64,000 nt of DNA from Bacteroidota bacterium (GCA_029262855.1 JAJCYP010000050.1:1-64000); one strand, 5' to 3'; positions 27,786-37,088 are shown, counted from the stretch's first letter. Numbers and translations: made by a program. The notes: generated from the letters alone by a model not told the origin.

Positions 27786-30404
27786 CTACGTGGCCGATTC
27801 CGTCCCGTGGGTTGCCTCCTTTCGTGGCGCCTCCCCTCGAATCCCTGGCGACGCGTTCGCGGGGCGATCGGGCGCCTTGGCATGGACTCTACGTTCCTCT
27901 TCGTCGAACGTGGGAAGGTCGAGTTCCATCTCAGGTGGCGGTGGCGGGGCGATTCTGGTCTCGACCGGGGCTCCAGAACCCTCCGCTTCACCAACGCCAA
28001 GCGATGCCCGAGCGGACACGGCCTCAACAAGCGCGAGAGTCAGCTTTCCTGGCTGGAAGGGCTGTTCGATGAAACGAGAGAAGCCCGCCTCAAGCAATCT
28101 CCCGGGGTCTCTCGGAATGATCTGCGTTGCGATGGCCAAGACCCGGTTGGGACCCAACTCGCGTCCCATACGCCGCGCCGCCTCCTCAATCTCGTGAGGT
28201 GCTCCGCTATTGACATCGATAATCACGGCGTCCCATCCCCCGCCGGTGACCAATACCACGCCTTCTTTCGGTGTAGCGACCACAGATATGTCGAAATCCG
28301 AACCTCCAAGCGTCGCGAGGTATTCAGCGGCATCTGCACCGGCGCTGACCAGCAGGACCTTCTTCGCGGGCCGGGCCTCATCGTCGAACTGGTCAGCCAG
28401 GGGAAAATCAACGTACACCGTCGTGCCCACGCCTTTCTCGGATTCGATCGCGATTCTGCCGCCCAGACGATCAACCAGTTTTTTCGTCACGGCCAGCCCC
28501 AAGCCCGAACCCTCGTGCTCGCGGTTCGCATCCATGTTTTCCTGTCGAAAGTCGTCAAACAGTCGAGGCAGAAAGTCTGCTGAGATGCCCACACCCGTGT
28601 CCGCAATGGTGAGCATCGCGCGACCGTCGTGGTGCGACACCGAGACCCGGACGCCGCCTCCGTCGGTGAACTTCACGCCATTGTCCACGAGGTTGGTCAC
28701 AATCCGTTCAACACAGGCCGTGTCAAGCTCGCACCAAACGGCATGGCCTGGGTCGTCAAAGCACAGAGAAAGGCTCTTCCTTCGGGCCAGGGGCTCAAGG
28801 CCCGTGACGAGGTCACGGACCTGGTCGGCCAGGTCGACCCTCGAAATTTCAATCCCATCTTTCCCGGACTCGAGTCGCGCCAGTTCCAGTACGGAGTTGA
28901 TGGTACTCAGCAGGCGATGCGCACTCTCCTGGATCAGCCCCGTAAACTCCCGGAGTCCGGGATCAACCTCGTCGTGCAGAACCTGGGAAAATCCCATTAT
29001 TCCTGAGATCGGGGTACGAATCTCGTGCGACATGTTGGTCAGAAAGGCCGTTTTGAGGCGCGCCATGTCCTCAGCGCGGTCCCTCGCCAGGACCAACTCC
29101 TTCTCGTACAACTGACGTTCTTCATCCAGTCGGGATCGGTGGACGCCTATCGCCAGGAGGTCTGCCACGTCCCGCCCGATGCTGAAATGTTCGTCCGAAA
29201 ACGCCTGGGCCTCCAGTGACTGCATGCACAGCACACCCACTACTTCGTCGCGCACCACCATGGGGATGTCCACGTAGCTCTTTACGCCCTCAGCCAGCAA
29301 TGCCTTTTCCGTATCCAACAGCACTTCCTTGGCCTCCAGGTCGGCGCAGTGCAGGATATCGGCTACGGTCTGCACCTCGGAGAAGGGGACGTCATCGCCC
29401 ACTTTCCTTCCTTGCAGGACATCTGACTTCATCCCGACAATCCAGGCGATACCCCGGCTCATATCGCTCTCCACGAGAGTCATTCTTGAGGCGGAAACGA
29501 GTCCAATGGCCAGCTTCAGCGCCAACTCGGCCGACTCCTCAACGGACTTGCCCTCGAGCAGCGAGCGCTCCACAGCGTTCAGCAACTGAAGGCGTTCGGT
29601 GTATCGGCGGAGGGAGACTTCGGCCTTCTTCCGTACCACGACCTCGTGCTCCAGATCGGACTTCCGCTTCTCCAGATGCCGGTTCAATTCCTCGAGGTCC
29701 GCCATGGCAGACGCCATGGTGCTCTCGAACAGCGACTTGTACTTGGATTCGCTCTGCTTCAGGGACCGCTCGTTCTGCCGGTGCGACTTGACTGAAGAGT
29801 AGAGGTTGCCCGCCTGAAGGCGCACCGACTTGTGCCGCTGTTGCCACTCCTCTGCCGTGCTGCGCAGACGCTCCATTTGAAACACCCCGAAGCCGGTCCC
29901 CAGCGCGAGCAGAATGAGAAAGATTGAGAAGCCCGCCACCAACTGCCGATCCTTCTTCATGCTCGCCTCCAGCGAGCCGCGGGATAGTCCCACGAAGACC
30001 GTTGCGGCAACCCACTCATTCTGGACCACGGCCGCCGTGGCCTCCTGAAGATCCGCGTTCCTGAACGTGGCGGAGGCCTCCTCCCAGTTTGAATTGGTCT
30101 CTATGCCTGGAAATGCTGACGCGAGCACCTCGCCCCGTTCTCCGACCACCACCGCGTATACCAGATCACGCTCCAGGGTGGCCATCTCCGCCGCCTTCTG
30201 GGTGCTCGTCCTGCTCCTGCGGATTACCCCGTCACGGGCACTCTCGACCAGATACTCGGCCGTCGATCGCGCTCTGAGAGCCAACGCTTCCTCTGCCCTT
30301 CCCTGCATTTGAGGAGGGACGAATACATAGAGTGCCACCCCTGTGGCCGCCAATAGGATGGCGACGATCATTATGACTACAGTAAATCGTCGGGATTTCT
30401 TCAT
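27786..30404 (-). CDS. membrane hybrid histidine kinase with degenerate receiver
   Basis: An 872-residue two-component sensor. It has a membrane helix at about 8-30, a periplasmic region at 31-152, a second helix at 155-176, a coiled-coil linker, and a GAF-like domain at about 275-430. The HisKA domain carries MSHEIRTP with the phospho-acceptor His460, and a HATPase domain follows (TNLVDNGVKF, DTGVGIS, GSGLGLAVTKKL). From about 681 to 795 lies a receiver-like domain. It keeps an Asp at the phosphorylation position (IIDVN, about 730) but lacks the acidic pair after strand 1 and has Gln instead of the conserved Lys (EQPF). A proline-rich, charged tail ends the protein. No partner regulator is adjacent; the signal is unknown. 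Confidence 0.9.
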   Translation of the reverse strand: MKKSRRFTVVIMIVAILLAATGVALYVFVPPQMQGRAEEALALRARSTAEYLVESARDGVIRRSRTSTQKAAEMATLERDLVYAVVVGERGEVLASAFPGIETNSNWEEASATFRNADLQEATAAVVQNEWVAATVFVGLSRGSLEASMKKDRQLVAGFSIFLILLALGTGFGVFQMERLRSTAEEWQQRHKSVRLQAGNLYSSVKSHRQNERSLKQSESKYKSLFESTMASAMADLEELNRHLEKRKSDLEHEVVVRKKAEVSLRRYTERLQLLNAVERSLLEGKSVEESAELALKLAIGLVSASRMTLVESDMSRGIAWIVGMKSDVLQGRKVGDDVPFSEVQTVADILHCADLEAKEVLLDTEKALLAEGVKSYVDIPMVVRDEVVGVLCMQSLEAQAFSDEHFSIGRDVADLLAIGVHRSRLDEERQLYEKELVLARDRAEDMARLKTAFLTNMSHEIRTPISGIMGFSQVLHDEVDPGLREFTGLIQESAHRLLSTINSVLELARLESGKDGIEISRVDLADQVRDLVTGLEPLARRKSLSLCFDDPGHAVWCELDTACVERIVTNLVDNGVKFTDGGGVRVSVSHHDGRAMLTIADTGVGISADFLPRLFDDFRQENMDANREHEGSGLGLAVTKKLVDRLGGRIAIESEKGVGTTVYVDFPLADQFDDEARPAKKVLLVSAGADAAEYLATLGGSDFDISVVATPKEGVVLVTGGGWDAVIIDVNSGAPHEIEEAARRMGRELGPNRVLAIATQIIPRDPGRLLEAGFSRFIEQPFQPGKLTLALVEAVSARASLGVGEAEGSGAPVETRIAPPPPPEMELDLPTFDEEERRVHAKAPDRPANASPGIRGEAPRKEATHGTESAT

Positions 30405-30497
30405 CTACTTGGGAAGGGGCTGGCGCCTTTCCTGTATCGGCAGAGTCACGAGTACTGTTAGCGATAAAATGACAGGACCCTCAACCATTTTGCGGCA

Positions 30498-30526
30498 TTG
30501 CGGGGGCCTGAACGCCCCGCTATACT
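30498..30526 (+). promoter_or_regulatory. predicted recJ promoter
   Basis: TTGCGG (30498-30503), a 17-base spacer and TATACT (30521-30526), ending 21 bases before the recJ ATG. Good match to a housekeeping sigma promoter. The leader is short and no strong Shine-Dalgarno sequence is seen. Confidence 0.5.
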
Positions 30527-30547
30527 GCAGATAAAGCCAACGTTTAT

Positions 30548-32278
30548 ATGGGAGACTTTGATTGGGTGCTGAGACCGGTGGAATCGCCGGATCTCGTCCA
30601 GGGGCTCAGTCAGTCACTGAACGATCTTCCGGAGGCGTTGGCCAGGTCACTTTTCCTCCGTGGGGTTCGATCCTTCGACGACGCCCGCCTGTTCTTTCGC
30701 GGGTCTCACGAGGCGTTGCACGATCCGAGCCAGATGGCCGACATGGACACGGCCGCGGGCCGGGTTGCCGCCGCCATCCGGGCCAAGGAACGTGTCGTGG
30801 TTTACGGTGACTACGATGTGGACGGCACCACATCCACGGCCATGGTCACTCATTTTCTGCGGGATCGAGGCGTTCCGGCTGCGTACTTCATCCCCGACCG
30901 GTTTCGACACGGTTACGGACTATGTAACGCCGGAATCGACGAAGTGGTGGAGATGGGTGGATCCCTCCTCATCGCGATCGATTGCGGTGTGACAGCCGTA
31001 GAGGAGGTGGCCTACGCCATGGGGCGCGGCCTGGACGTGGTGATCTGTGACCACCACACCCCGCCAGCGACGCTGCCAGGCGCCATGGCGGTTCTGGATC
31101 CGAAGCGGAGCGATTGCGGGTATCCCTGCAAAGACCTATGTGGATGCGGAGTCGCCTACAAGATGATCTCGCGGACCGCAGCCCTTCTCGGCGAAGAGCC
31201 GGAGGGCGTCGAGCAATATCTTGACCTCGTGGCCCTTGCTACGGCCGCGGACGTGGTCCCCCTGCGCGGAGAAAACAGAGTCCTTCTCAGAGAGGGCCTG
31301 AAACGGCTTCGAGCGGGGTCTCGGCTGGGGATTCGGCATCTTGCCGAGGAAGGCAATGTGAACCTCGCCGAGTGCAACACGCGGGCCATCCAGTTTGCGC
31401 TGGCACCTCGGATCAACGCGGCCGGCCGCCTCGGTGATGCCAAGCGGGCCGTCAAGCTCATGCTCGCCGAAGACGCGCTGGAGGCCTCGACGCGAGCGAA
31501 AGAACTGGAGCGCGTTAACACGGAGCGGCGAGCTCTCGACCAGCAGGTCCTGGAGGAAGCCGAACGCCGAGCGCGCTTGCTTGTCGATGCCGGCCGCTCG
31601 TCTATCGTGCTGTATGATCCGGACTGGCATTTGGGCGTCCTGGGGATCGTTGCCGCGCGGCTGGTTGACCGCCTCAGGATGCCCGCTGTTCTCCTGGGAA
31701 GGGCGAACGGGGTGGCCAAGGGGTCGGCCCGCTCTACCGAAGACGTGAATGTCTACACCGCACTGGCCGCCTGCTCCAGCCTGCTGACCACGTTCGGCGG
31801 ACACGACTATGCTGCAGGCCTGGCGATGGACCCTGCCCTGGTCCCGGATTTCGAGCTGGCTTTTGAGACCGCTGTGGTCGGTGCCTCCACCGCGTCGGTA
31901 GGAAGGCGACGGCTGGATTTCGATGCCGAGCTACCCGTTTCGCAGATCGATGCGCGATTCTGGGCCGTGCTGGAGCAGTTCGAGCCGTTCGGCGCCGAGA
32001 ATGACCCTCCGGTATTTGTCAGCCGCGAAATAACCGTAGCGGGAATCCCGCGCCGGCTCGGGAAGACCGGCGATCATCTGAAGTTCAGGGTCCGCGAGGG
32101 CGATTCGCCCAGTTGTGATGTGATCGGATTCCGAATGGGCCCCCACTTTGATGTGGTTTCGGATGCCGTCAGCAATCGAACCGCCCTCGATATCGCCTAC
32201 ACCGTTACGGAGAACAACTGGAACGGAGTTCGCTCCCTTCAGCTGCAGTTGAAGGACCTGAAGCCCTCGACAAACTGA
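30548..32278 (+). CDS. recJ: single-stranded-DNA-specific exonuclease RecJ
   Basis: 5'-to-3' ssDNA exonuclease of recombination and repair. The 576-residue product has DHH-family motifs VVYGDYDVDGTTSTAMV (motif I, near 84-100), IAIDCGVTA, and the DHH signature CDHHTPP near 166-172. The DHHA1 domain has FGGHDYAAGL, and a C-terminal OB-like domain follows. Length and order match RecJ. It is divergent from the sensor kinase, with 143 bases between. Confidence 0.97.
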   Translation: MGDFDWVLRPVESPDLVQGLSQSLNDLPEALARSLFLRGVRSFDDARLFFRGSHEALHDPSQMADMDTAAGRVAAAIRAKERVVVYGDYDVDGTTSTAMVTHFLRDRGVPAAYFIPDRFRHGYGLCNAGIDEVVEMGGSLLIAIDCGVTAVEEVAYAMGRGLDVVICDHHTPPATLPGAMAVLDPKRSDCGYPCKDLCGCGVAYKMISRTAALLGEEPEGVEQYLDLVALATAADVVPLRGENRVLLREGLKRLRAGSRLGIRHLAEEGNVNLAECNTRAIQFALAPRINAAGRLGDAKRAVKLMLAEDALEASTRAKELERVNTERRALDQQVLEEAERRARLLVDAGRSSIVLYDPDWHLGVLGIVAARLVDRLRMPAVLLGRANGVAKGSARSTEDVNVYTALAACSSLLTTFGGHDYAAGLAMDPALVPDFELAFETAVVGASTASVGRRRLDFDAELPVSQIDARFWAVLEQFEPFGAENDPPVFVSREITVAGIPRRLGKTGDHLKFRVREGDSPSCDVIGFRMGPHFDVVSDAVSNRTALDIAYTVTENNWNGVRSLQLQLKDLKPSTN

Positions 32279-32304
32279 GGAGTAGGCAGGGAACGAAGCA
32301 TCGC

Positions 32305-32320
32305 GCTTGTCATTACAAGT
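32305..32320. promoter_or_regulatory. operator-like inverted repeat, plus sulfur operon
   Basis: GCTTGTCATTACAAGT: arms CTTGT and ACAAG are a perfect inverted repeat around CATT. Near-identical sequences lie at 45584 and 52097. The layout resembles operators of HutC-type GntR regulators. It overlaps the -35 element of the promoter at 32307-32335, as a repressor site would. Confidence 0.65.
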
Positions 32321-32335
32321 AAGGACATTTATATT
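32307..32335 (+). promoter_or_regulatory. predicted promoter of the plus sulfur operon
   Basis: TTGTCA (32307-32312), a 17-base spacer and TATATT (32330-32335), 55 bases before the first gene of the operon. The -35 hexamer is part of the inverted repeat at 32305-32320. Confidence 0.55.
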
Positions 32336-32390
32336 TGGTCGTCTGCTTGCGTGCTGACGATCTTTCGGTTTTCAATCAGACAGTTACCCT

Positions 32391-32948
32391 ATGTGGGACT
32401 TTATCTCCCAGCCCTGGCCCTGGTATGTGTCCGGGCCCCTGATCGGACTGGTCGTTCCGATGCTGCTTCTGGCAGGCGGGAAGCAATTCGGCGTTTCGGA
32501 AAACCTGCGCCACATCTGCGCTGCCGCTCTCCCGACCCGGGTCTCCTTCTTCCAGTATGACTGGAGGGCAGGTATCTGGAATCTGACGCTGGTGGCCGGC
32601 GTGCTGGTGGGCGGGTTCATTGCCGCAACCTTCCTGTCGTCGGGCCTGCCCATCGCACTATCGGCAGCCACGGTCGCCGATCTTCAGGCGCTTGGCGTAA
32701 ACGAGTTCGAGGGGCTGGCACCCGACGGGTTGTTCAGCATGGAGGGCCTGCTTTCCCTCAGGGGATTCCTGATCATTGTTGGCGGCGGGTTTTTGGTGGG
32801 GTTCGGCTCCAGATACGCCGGTGGCTGCACGTCCGGACACGCCATAAGCGGGCTGTCGGATCTGCAGCTCCCTTCTCTGATTGCGGTGATCGGGTTCTTT
32901 GCCGGCGGCCTGCTTGCGACCTTCTTCATCCTGCCGCTCATTCTCTGA
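32391..32948 (+). CDS. YeeE/YedE-family sulfur transport protein, first half
   Basis: A 185-residue inner-membrane protein of the YeeE/YedE family, whose members carry thiosulfate or other reduced sulfur species through the membrane along conserved cysteines. It has about four to five helices and the signature GSRYAGGCTSGHAISG, with the transport cysteine near residue 145. It is half the size of full-length YeeE and is followed eight bases later by a second half-size member, so the two probably form one transporter (PmpA/PmpB arrangement). It is the first gene of the plus-strand sulfur operon. Confidence 0.9.
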   Translation: MWDFISQPWPWYVSGPLIGLVVPMLLLAGGKQFGVSENLRHICAAALPTRVSFFQYDWRAGIWNLTLVAGVLVGGFIAATFLSSGLPIALSAATVADLQALGVNEFEGLAPDGLFSMEGLLSLRGFLIIVGGGFLVGFGSRYAGGCTSGHAISGLSDLQLPSLIAVIGFFAGGLLATFFILPLIL

Positions 32949-32955
32949 GACTGTC

Positions 32956-33393
32956 ATGAACACACCCAAAAAGTCACGGCGGCTCGGACTATACCTCCTG
33001 ATTGGAGTCTACTTCGGGATTGTCCTGTCCAAGAGCGAGGCGGTTTCCTGGTTCCGAATGCAGGAGATGTTCCGCTTTCAGGCCATCCACATGTACGGCA
33101 TGATCGGCGGCGCCATTGTCGTCGGGTTGATTGCCGTGCAGATCATCAAGCGTACCAGGGCCAAGGACCTGGACGGCGCGGACATTCACATCCCGCCCAA
33201 AGACCTGGGATCCGGCACCAGATACTGGCTAGGTGGAACCCTTTTCGGAATCGGATGGGCGCTCATCGGCGCGTGTCCCGGACCGATGTTCGCCCTGATT
33301 GGAAACGGAATCTATGTGATGATCGCCGGGCTATTCGCCGCGGTAATCGGTACCTGGACCTACGGCGCCCTCCGCCCTTACCTGCCGCACTAG
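32956..33393 (+). CDS. YeeE/YedE-family sulfur transport protein, second half
   Basis: A 145-residue membrane protein matching the other half of YeeE/YedE, with the cysteine motif GWALIGACPGPMFALIG and an N-terminal helix. The ATG at 32956 (MNTPKK) was chosen because the frame upstream overlaps the first half-transporter and is not hydrophobic. Spacing of seven bases to the preceding stop and 14 bases to the next start indicates one operon with the persulfide dioxygenase-like gene. Confidence 0.9.
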   Translation: MNTPKKSRRLGLYLLIGVYFGIVLSKSEAVSWFRMQEMFRFQAIHMYGMIGGAIVVGLIAVQIIKRTRAKDLDGADIHIPPKDLGSGTRYWLGGTLFGIGWALIGACPGPMFALIGNGIYVMIAGLFAAVIGTWTYGALRPYLPH

Positions 33394-33407
33394 ACGAAAA
33401 CACAAAC

Positions 33408-34856
33408 ATGTTCTTCCGACAAATCGCCGACGAGAAACTCGCGCAGTACGCCTACCTAGTTGGCTGCCAGAAGACGGGCGAGGCGCTGGTCATCGACCCC
33501 GAGCGTGACATTGATCGCTACATCCGCATTGCCGAGCAGAACGGCCTTGAGATTGTGGCCGTGGCCGATACCCACATCCACGCCGACTACCTGTCCGGCA
33601 CGCGCGAATTCGCCGAGCGTGGCGTACTGGTCTATGCCTCCGACGAGGGAGACGAGGACTGGAAGTATGAGTGGCTGATTAACTCAGACTACAGGTACTC
33701 GCTCCTGACGGACGGAGACACCTTCCGCGTGGGCAACATCGAGTTCCGGGCCGTATTCAGCCCCGGACACACACCCGAGCACCTGAGTTACCTCATTACC
33801 GATGTGGGCGGCGGCGCCGATCAACCGATCGGCCTGGCCTCGGGCGATTTCGTGTTTGTGGGCGACCTTGGGCGACCCGACCTCCTCGAGTCGGCCGCCG
33901 GCGTGAAGGGAGTCATGGAACCCTCAGCCAGGACCCTCTACCACTCTGTCCAGCGCTTCCTGGACATGGAAGACTACCTCCAGGTCTGGCCGGCGCATGG
34001 GGCAGGAAGTGCGTGCGGGAAGGCTCTCGGGGCCATCCCGGAGACCACCGTGGGCTACGAGAGGCGTTTCAACGCCTCCATTCAGGCTGCCCTTCGCGGC
34101 GAAGACGAGTTTGTCGCCGCCATCCTCGATGGCCAACCGGAACCGCCCATGTACTTCGCGCGCATGAAGCGCGATAACAAGATGGGTCCTGCGGTTCTGG
34201 GAGACCTCCCAAATCCACACCTCCTTTCTCTGGGAGAACTCTCCGACCTCGCCGGCCGCACCGAGGTGGCTGTGGTCGATGCCCGGCTTGATCGCGAAGG
34301 GTTCCTGAACGGGCACCTTCCAGGATCCCTTCTGGCGCCTTTCAACAAGACGTTCAACACCGTGGTGGGGTCTTTTGTGGAAGAGGACACGGACATCTAT
34401 CTGATCATTGAGGAGGTCCACGTTGGAGAGGCGGTTCGGGACCTGATTCGCATCGGACTGGACCGTATCGTTGGCTACGCAACTCCCGACATGCTCGACA
34501 TCTACCGGGACAAGGGGGGACGACTGGACACGGTGCCGCGCGCCCACATGAATGACATTCCACGGTTGAAATCCGAGGGTGTCACCATCCTGGACGTCCG
34601 AAACGCGGCCGAGTGGCAAGGCGTGCGCGTTCCCGACTCTGAAAACATCGCGTACCCCCGCCTTTGGGTACGGCGAGCCGAAATCCCGACCGGCGCCACG
34701 CTTGCGGTCCACTGCATGACGGGAGGCCGCAGCTCGGTGAGTGCCGCTCTCCTCAGGCGGCTCGGCCATGACGTTATCTTCCTTGATGGCGAATTCGAGA
34801 CCTGGTCGGCAGGCCATGAAACGGACAGCGGCATTCCGGACGCGGCTACAGCCTGA
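33408..34856 (+). CDS. persulfide dioxygenase-like MBL-fold protein with two rhodanese domains
   Basis: A 482-residue cytoplasmic protein. The N-terminal metallo-beta-lactamase domain has THIHADYLSG (HxHxDY at 56-61), FSPGHTPEHLSY and a later VGDLGRPD; these are the ligands of ETHE1-type persulfide dioxygenases. Tyr replaces the last His of HxHxDH, as I recall for the rhodanese-fused subgroup. Two rhodanese-like domains follow. The first (about 275-365) lacks the catalytic cysteine; the second (about 380-475) has an active-site loop HCMTGGRSS. Likely role: oxidising glutathione-type persulfide to sulfite, with the rhodanese handling sulfane sulfur. Operon position between the sulfur importer and a SulP exporter fits. 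Confidence 0.88.
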   Translation: MFFRQIADEKLAQYAYLVGCQKTGEALVIDPERDIDRYIRIAEQNGLEIVAVADTHIHADYLSGTREFAERGVLVYASDEGDEDWKYEWLINSDYRYSLLTDGDTFRVGNIEFRAVFSPGHTPEHLSYLITDVGGGADQPIGLASGDFVFVGDLGRPDLLESAAGVKGVMEPSARTLYHSVQRFLDMEDYLQVWPAHGAGSACGKALGAIPETTVGYERRFNASIQAALRGEDEFVAAILDGQPEPPMYFARMKRDNKMGPAVLGDLPNPHLLSLGELSDLAGRTEVAVVDARLDREGFLNGHLPGSLLAPFNKTFNTVVGSFVEEDTDIYLIIEEVHVGEAVRDLIRIGLDRIVGYATPDMLDIYRDKGGRLDTVPRAHMNDIPRLKSEGVTILDVRNAAEWQGVRVPDSENIAYPRLWVRRAEIPTGATLAVHCMTGGRSSVSAALLRRLGHDVIFLDGEFETWSAGHETDSGIPDAATA

Positions 34857-34861
34857 CGGGC

Positions 34862-36565
34862 GTGGAGTCGTCACGGCCGTCGCCTGGTCACGCCCTTTCC
34901 CTGCCGCTCATCCGCCAGCTGAAGGGGTACGACCGGACCGCCCTTCGGGCAGACATTGTCGCGGGCCTGACCGTGGGCGTGATGCTGATTCCTCAGGGAA
35001 TGGCCTATGCGCTCGTAGCCGGTTTGCCCCCGATATACGGGCTTTATGCGGGCCTGGCACCCTTGCTCGTCTATTCCCTGTTCGGGACCTCCCGGCATCT
35101 GGCTGTCGGCCCGGTGGCCATGATTTCGCTGCTCGTCGCGACCTCGGTGGCGCCCCTGGCCGGGGGAGATCCTGGGCGCTACCTGGAGTTGGCCATTCTC
35201 CTCAGTCTCCTGAGTGGAGGCTTCCTGTTCGCCTTCGGAATCATGCAGGCAGGGTTTCTGGCGAACTTTCTTTCGCACCCCGTCCTGACTGGCTTCACCG
35301 CCGCCGCCGCGGTAATCATAGGGTCCAGTCAGCTCCGGCATGTTCTGGGCGTTGACCTGCCGTCCGGCCGAGGAGCCGTGGAGACCCTCTGGAGCGCGCT
35401 GGCGCATATTCCCCAGGCAAATTACCATGCCCTCGCGTTTGCCTTCGGGGGCATACTGGTCCTCCTGCTGGCCAAGCTGTCCCGGAAGCGGCTGCCTGGA
35501 GCGTTGATCGTAGTGGTGGCAGGAACGCTTGCCTCATGGTTCTTGCGGGACTCCATGCAGGGACTCGCACTCATCGGGTCCATCCCGGCCGGCCTGCCGA
35601 AGGCAAGCCTGCCTGCGCTCTCGATCGTGGATGCCAAGGACCTGATTCCGTCCGGCTTGGTCATAGCATTGGTCGGCTACATGGAATCCATTGCCATCGC
35701 CAAGTCCATGGCCCACCGGCACGGATATCGCATCGATGCCAGTGCCGAACTCCGGGCGCTGGGCCTGGCCAACATGGCCGGCGCTTTTCTCCAGGCCTTC
35801 CCGACTACCGGAGGCCTGAGCCGCACGGCTGTTAACGAACAGGCGGGTGCCCGGTCAAACCTGGCCGGTATCGTGGCAGCGCTGGTCGTGGTTCTGGTAC
35901 TGCTTTTCCTCACGGCAAGCTTCTACTACCTGCCGAAGGCCGTTCTGGGAGCCATCATCCTCGTGGCTGTTTCCGGCCTTATTGATCTACGCGAGTTTCG
36001 CAGACTCTGGCGCGTCAGCAAACCCGAGTTCGGCCTTGCCATGCTTACGGCTGCCGCCACGCTCTTTGTCAGCGTCGAGGCCGGCATCCTCATTGGCGTT
36101 GTCGCCTCCCTCGCCATCGTCGTACAGCGGTCATCCAGACCGCACACGGCGGTCCTGGGCCGACTGCCGGGAACGTCAACGTTCCGAAACGTCGCCCGAC
36201 ACCCGGAGGCCGAGACCGTGCCGGAGATCCTCGTCTATCGGATTGATGCCTCGCTCTACTTCGCGAACATCGAGTACCTCACGGACCAGGTTCTGGAACT
36301 CCTGAATGACGCCCCCCGCGTGCGCTATCTGGTGCTCGATCTGTATGCGGTAAATCGCATCGACTCGACGGCCGAACACGGACTTGAGGAGCTGATAGCC
36401 ATCCTTTCCAGACGCAGCGTCAAGACCGTGTTTGCAGGCCTGAAAGGACCGGTACGCGATACCCTCATCGCGGCAGGCATGCTGACCGGCGGAAGGGCGC
36501 CGGACTCCTACGCGGATGTGCGATCGGCGCTCGATGCATTGACAAATGCGCCCTTACCTTCTTAA
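34862..36565 (+). CDS. SulP-family anion transporter with STAS domain
   Basis: A 567-residue inner-membrane protein with the SulP signature (DIVAGLTVGVMLIPQGMAYA, AGLPPIYGLYAG, TSRHLAVGPVAMISLL), about 10-14 helices and a C-terminal cytoplasmic STAS domain (LDLYAVNRIDSTA, about 495-507). SulP proteins move sulfate or bicarbonate. In this operon export of sulfate made by sulfite oxidation is a reasonable inference, but direction and substrate are not proven by sequence. GTG start five bases after the previous stop. Confidence 0.92.
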   Translation: MESSRPSPGHALSLPLIRQLKGYDRTALRADIVAGLTVGVMLIPQGMAYALVAGLPPIYGLYAGLAPLLVYSLFGTSRHLAVGPVAMISLLVATSVAPLAGGDPGRYLELAILLSLLSGGFLFAFGIMQAGFLANFLSHPVLTGFTAAAAVIIGSSQLRHVLGVDLPSGRGAVETLWSALAHIPQANYHALAFAFGGILVLLLAKLSRKRLPGALIVVVAGTLASWFLRDSMQGLALIGSIPAGLPKASLPALSIVDAKDLIPSGLVIALVGYMESIAIAKSMAHRHGYRIDASAELRALGLANMAGAFLQAFPTTGGLSRTAVNEQAGARSNLAGIVAALVVVLVLLFLTASFYYLPKAVLGAIILVAVSGLIDLREFRRLWRVSKPEFGLAMLTAAATLFVSVEAGILIGVVASLAIVVQRSSRPHTAVLGRLPGTSTFRNVARHPEAETVPEILVYRIDASLYFANIEYLTDQVLELLNDAPRVRYLVLDLYAVNRIDSTAEHGLEELIAILSRRSVKTVFAGLKGPVRDTLIAAGMLTGGRAPDSYADVRSALDALTNAPLPS

Positions 36566-36646
36566 TTCATATGGTGACCGTCGCACCTTTCGCATTGCGT
36601 TACGCTCTCCAGCCTATATTACTCCCCCCATCAACGCACGCAAATC

Positions 36647-37021
36647 ATGGATACCAAAGCCCACAATCGTCGGGAATTTCTGAAGCGCTTCTCCGCAGCC
36701 AGCGCGGTTGGCATCGGAGCCAGCACGGTGCTCGCCGCCTGTGGTGGCGGAGAGTCGGCCAACGAGACGGCGGCCGAAGCTCCAGCCGCGGCACCCGCAG
36801 CGACTGGCTGCATGGACACAACCGGTCTGACGGAGCAGGAAATCGCGATGCGCAATTCCCTGGCCTACGTCGACGTGACGCCCGACCCTGCAAAGAACTG
36901 CCTCAACTGCTCGCTGTACCTGGCGGCAGCCCCGGGTGCGTCTTGCGGTGGTTGCAATCTCCTGAAGGGACCCATTGCTCCCAACGGATACTGCATCTCA
37001 TGGGCACCGGCTCAGACCTGA
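36647..37021 (+). CDS. high-potential iron-sulfur protein, Tat lipoprotein
   Basis: A 124-residue electron carrier. The N-terminus is a twin-arginine signal (RREFLKR, 8-14) that ends in a lipobox, LAAC (Cys32). After an Ala-rich linker comes the HiPIP core with cluster ligands C85-x2-C88-x14-C103-x12-C116 binding one [4Fe-4S]. One extra cysteine lies at 100 in SCGGC and another at 55 in the linker. Such proteins carry electrons outside the cytoplasmic membrane to reaction centres or oxidases. A strong terminator follows directly. Its place between two SulP genes inside a sulfur-oxidation operon suggests it serves the respiratory chain that disposes of those electrons. Confidence 0.9.
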   Translation: MDTKAHNRREFLKRFSAASAVGIGASTVLAACGGGESANETAAEAPAAAPAATGCMDTTGLTEQEIAMRNSLAYVDVTPDPAKNCLNCSLYLAAAPGASCGGCNLLKGPIAPNGYCISWAPAQT

Positions 37022-37039
37022 GCCTCCCGAGTTCGATGG

Positions 37040-37077
37040 AAAGCGCCGTCCGGTTTCCGGGCGGCGCTTTTCCTTTT
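37040..37077 (+). terminator. intrinsic terminator after the HiPIP gene
   Basis: A 14-base-pair stem (one wobble pair) with arms AAAGCGCCGTCCGG (37040-37053) and CCGGGCGGCGCTTT (37057-37070), a TTT loop and a T-rich tail. It ends 11 bases before the second SulP gene, so that gene depends on read-through. Confidence 0.85.
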
Positions 37078-37088
37078 TGTGCTACTGC

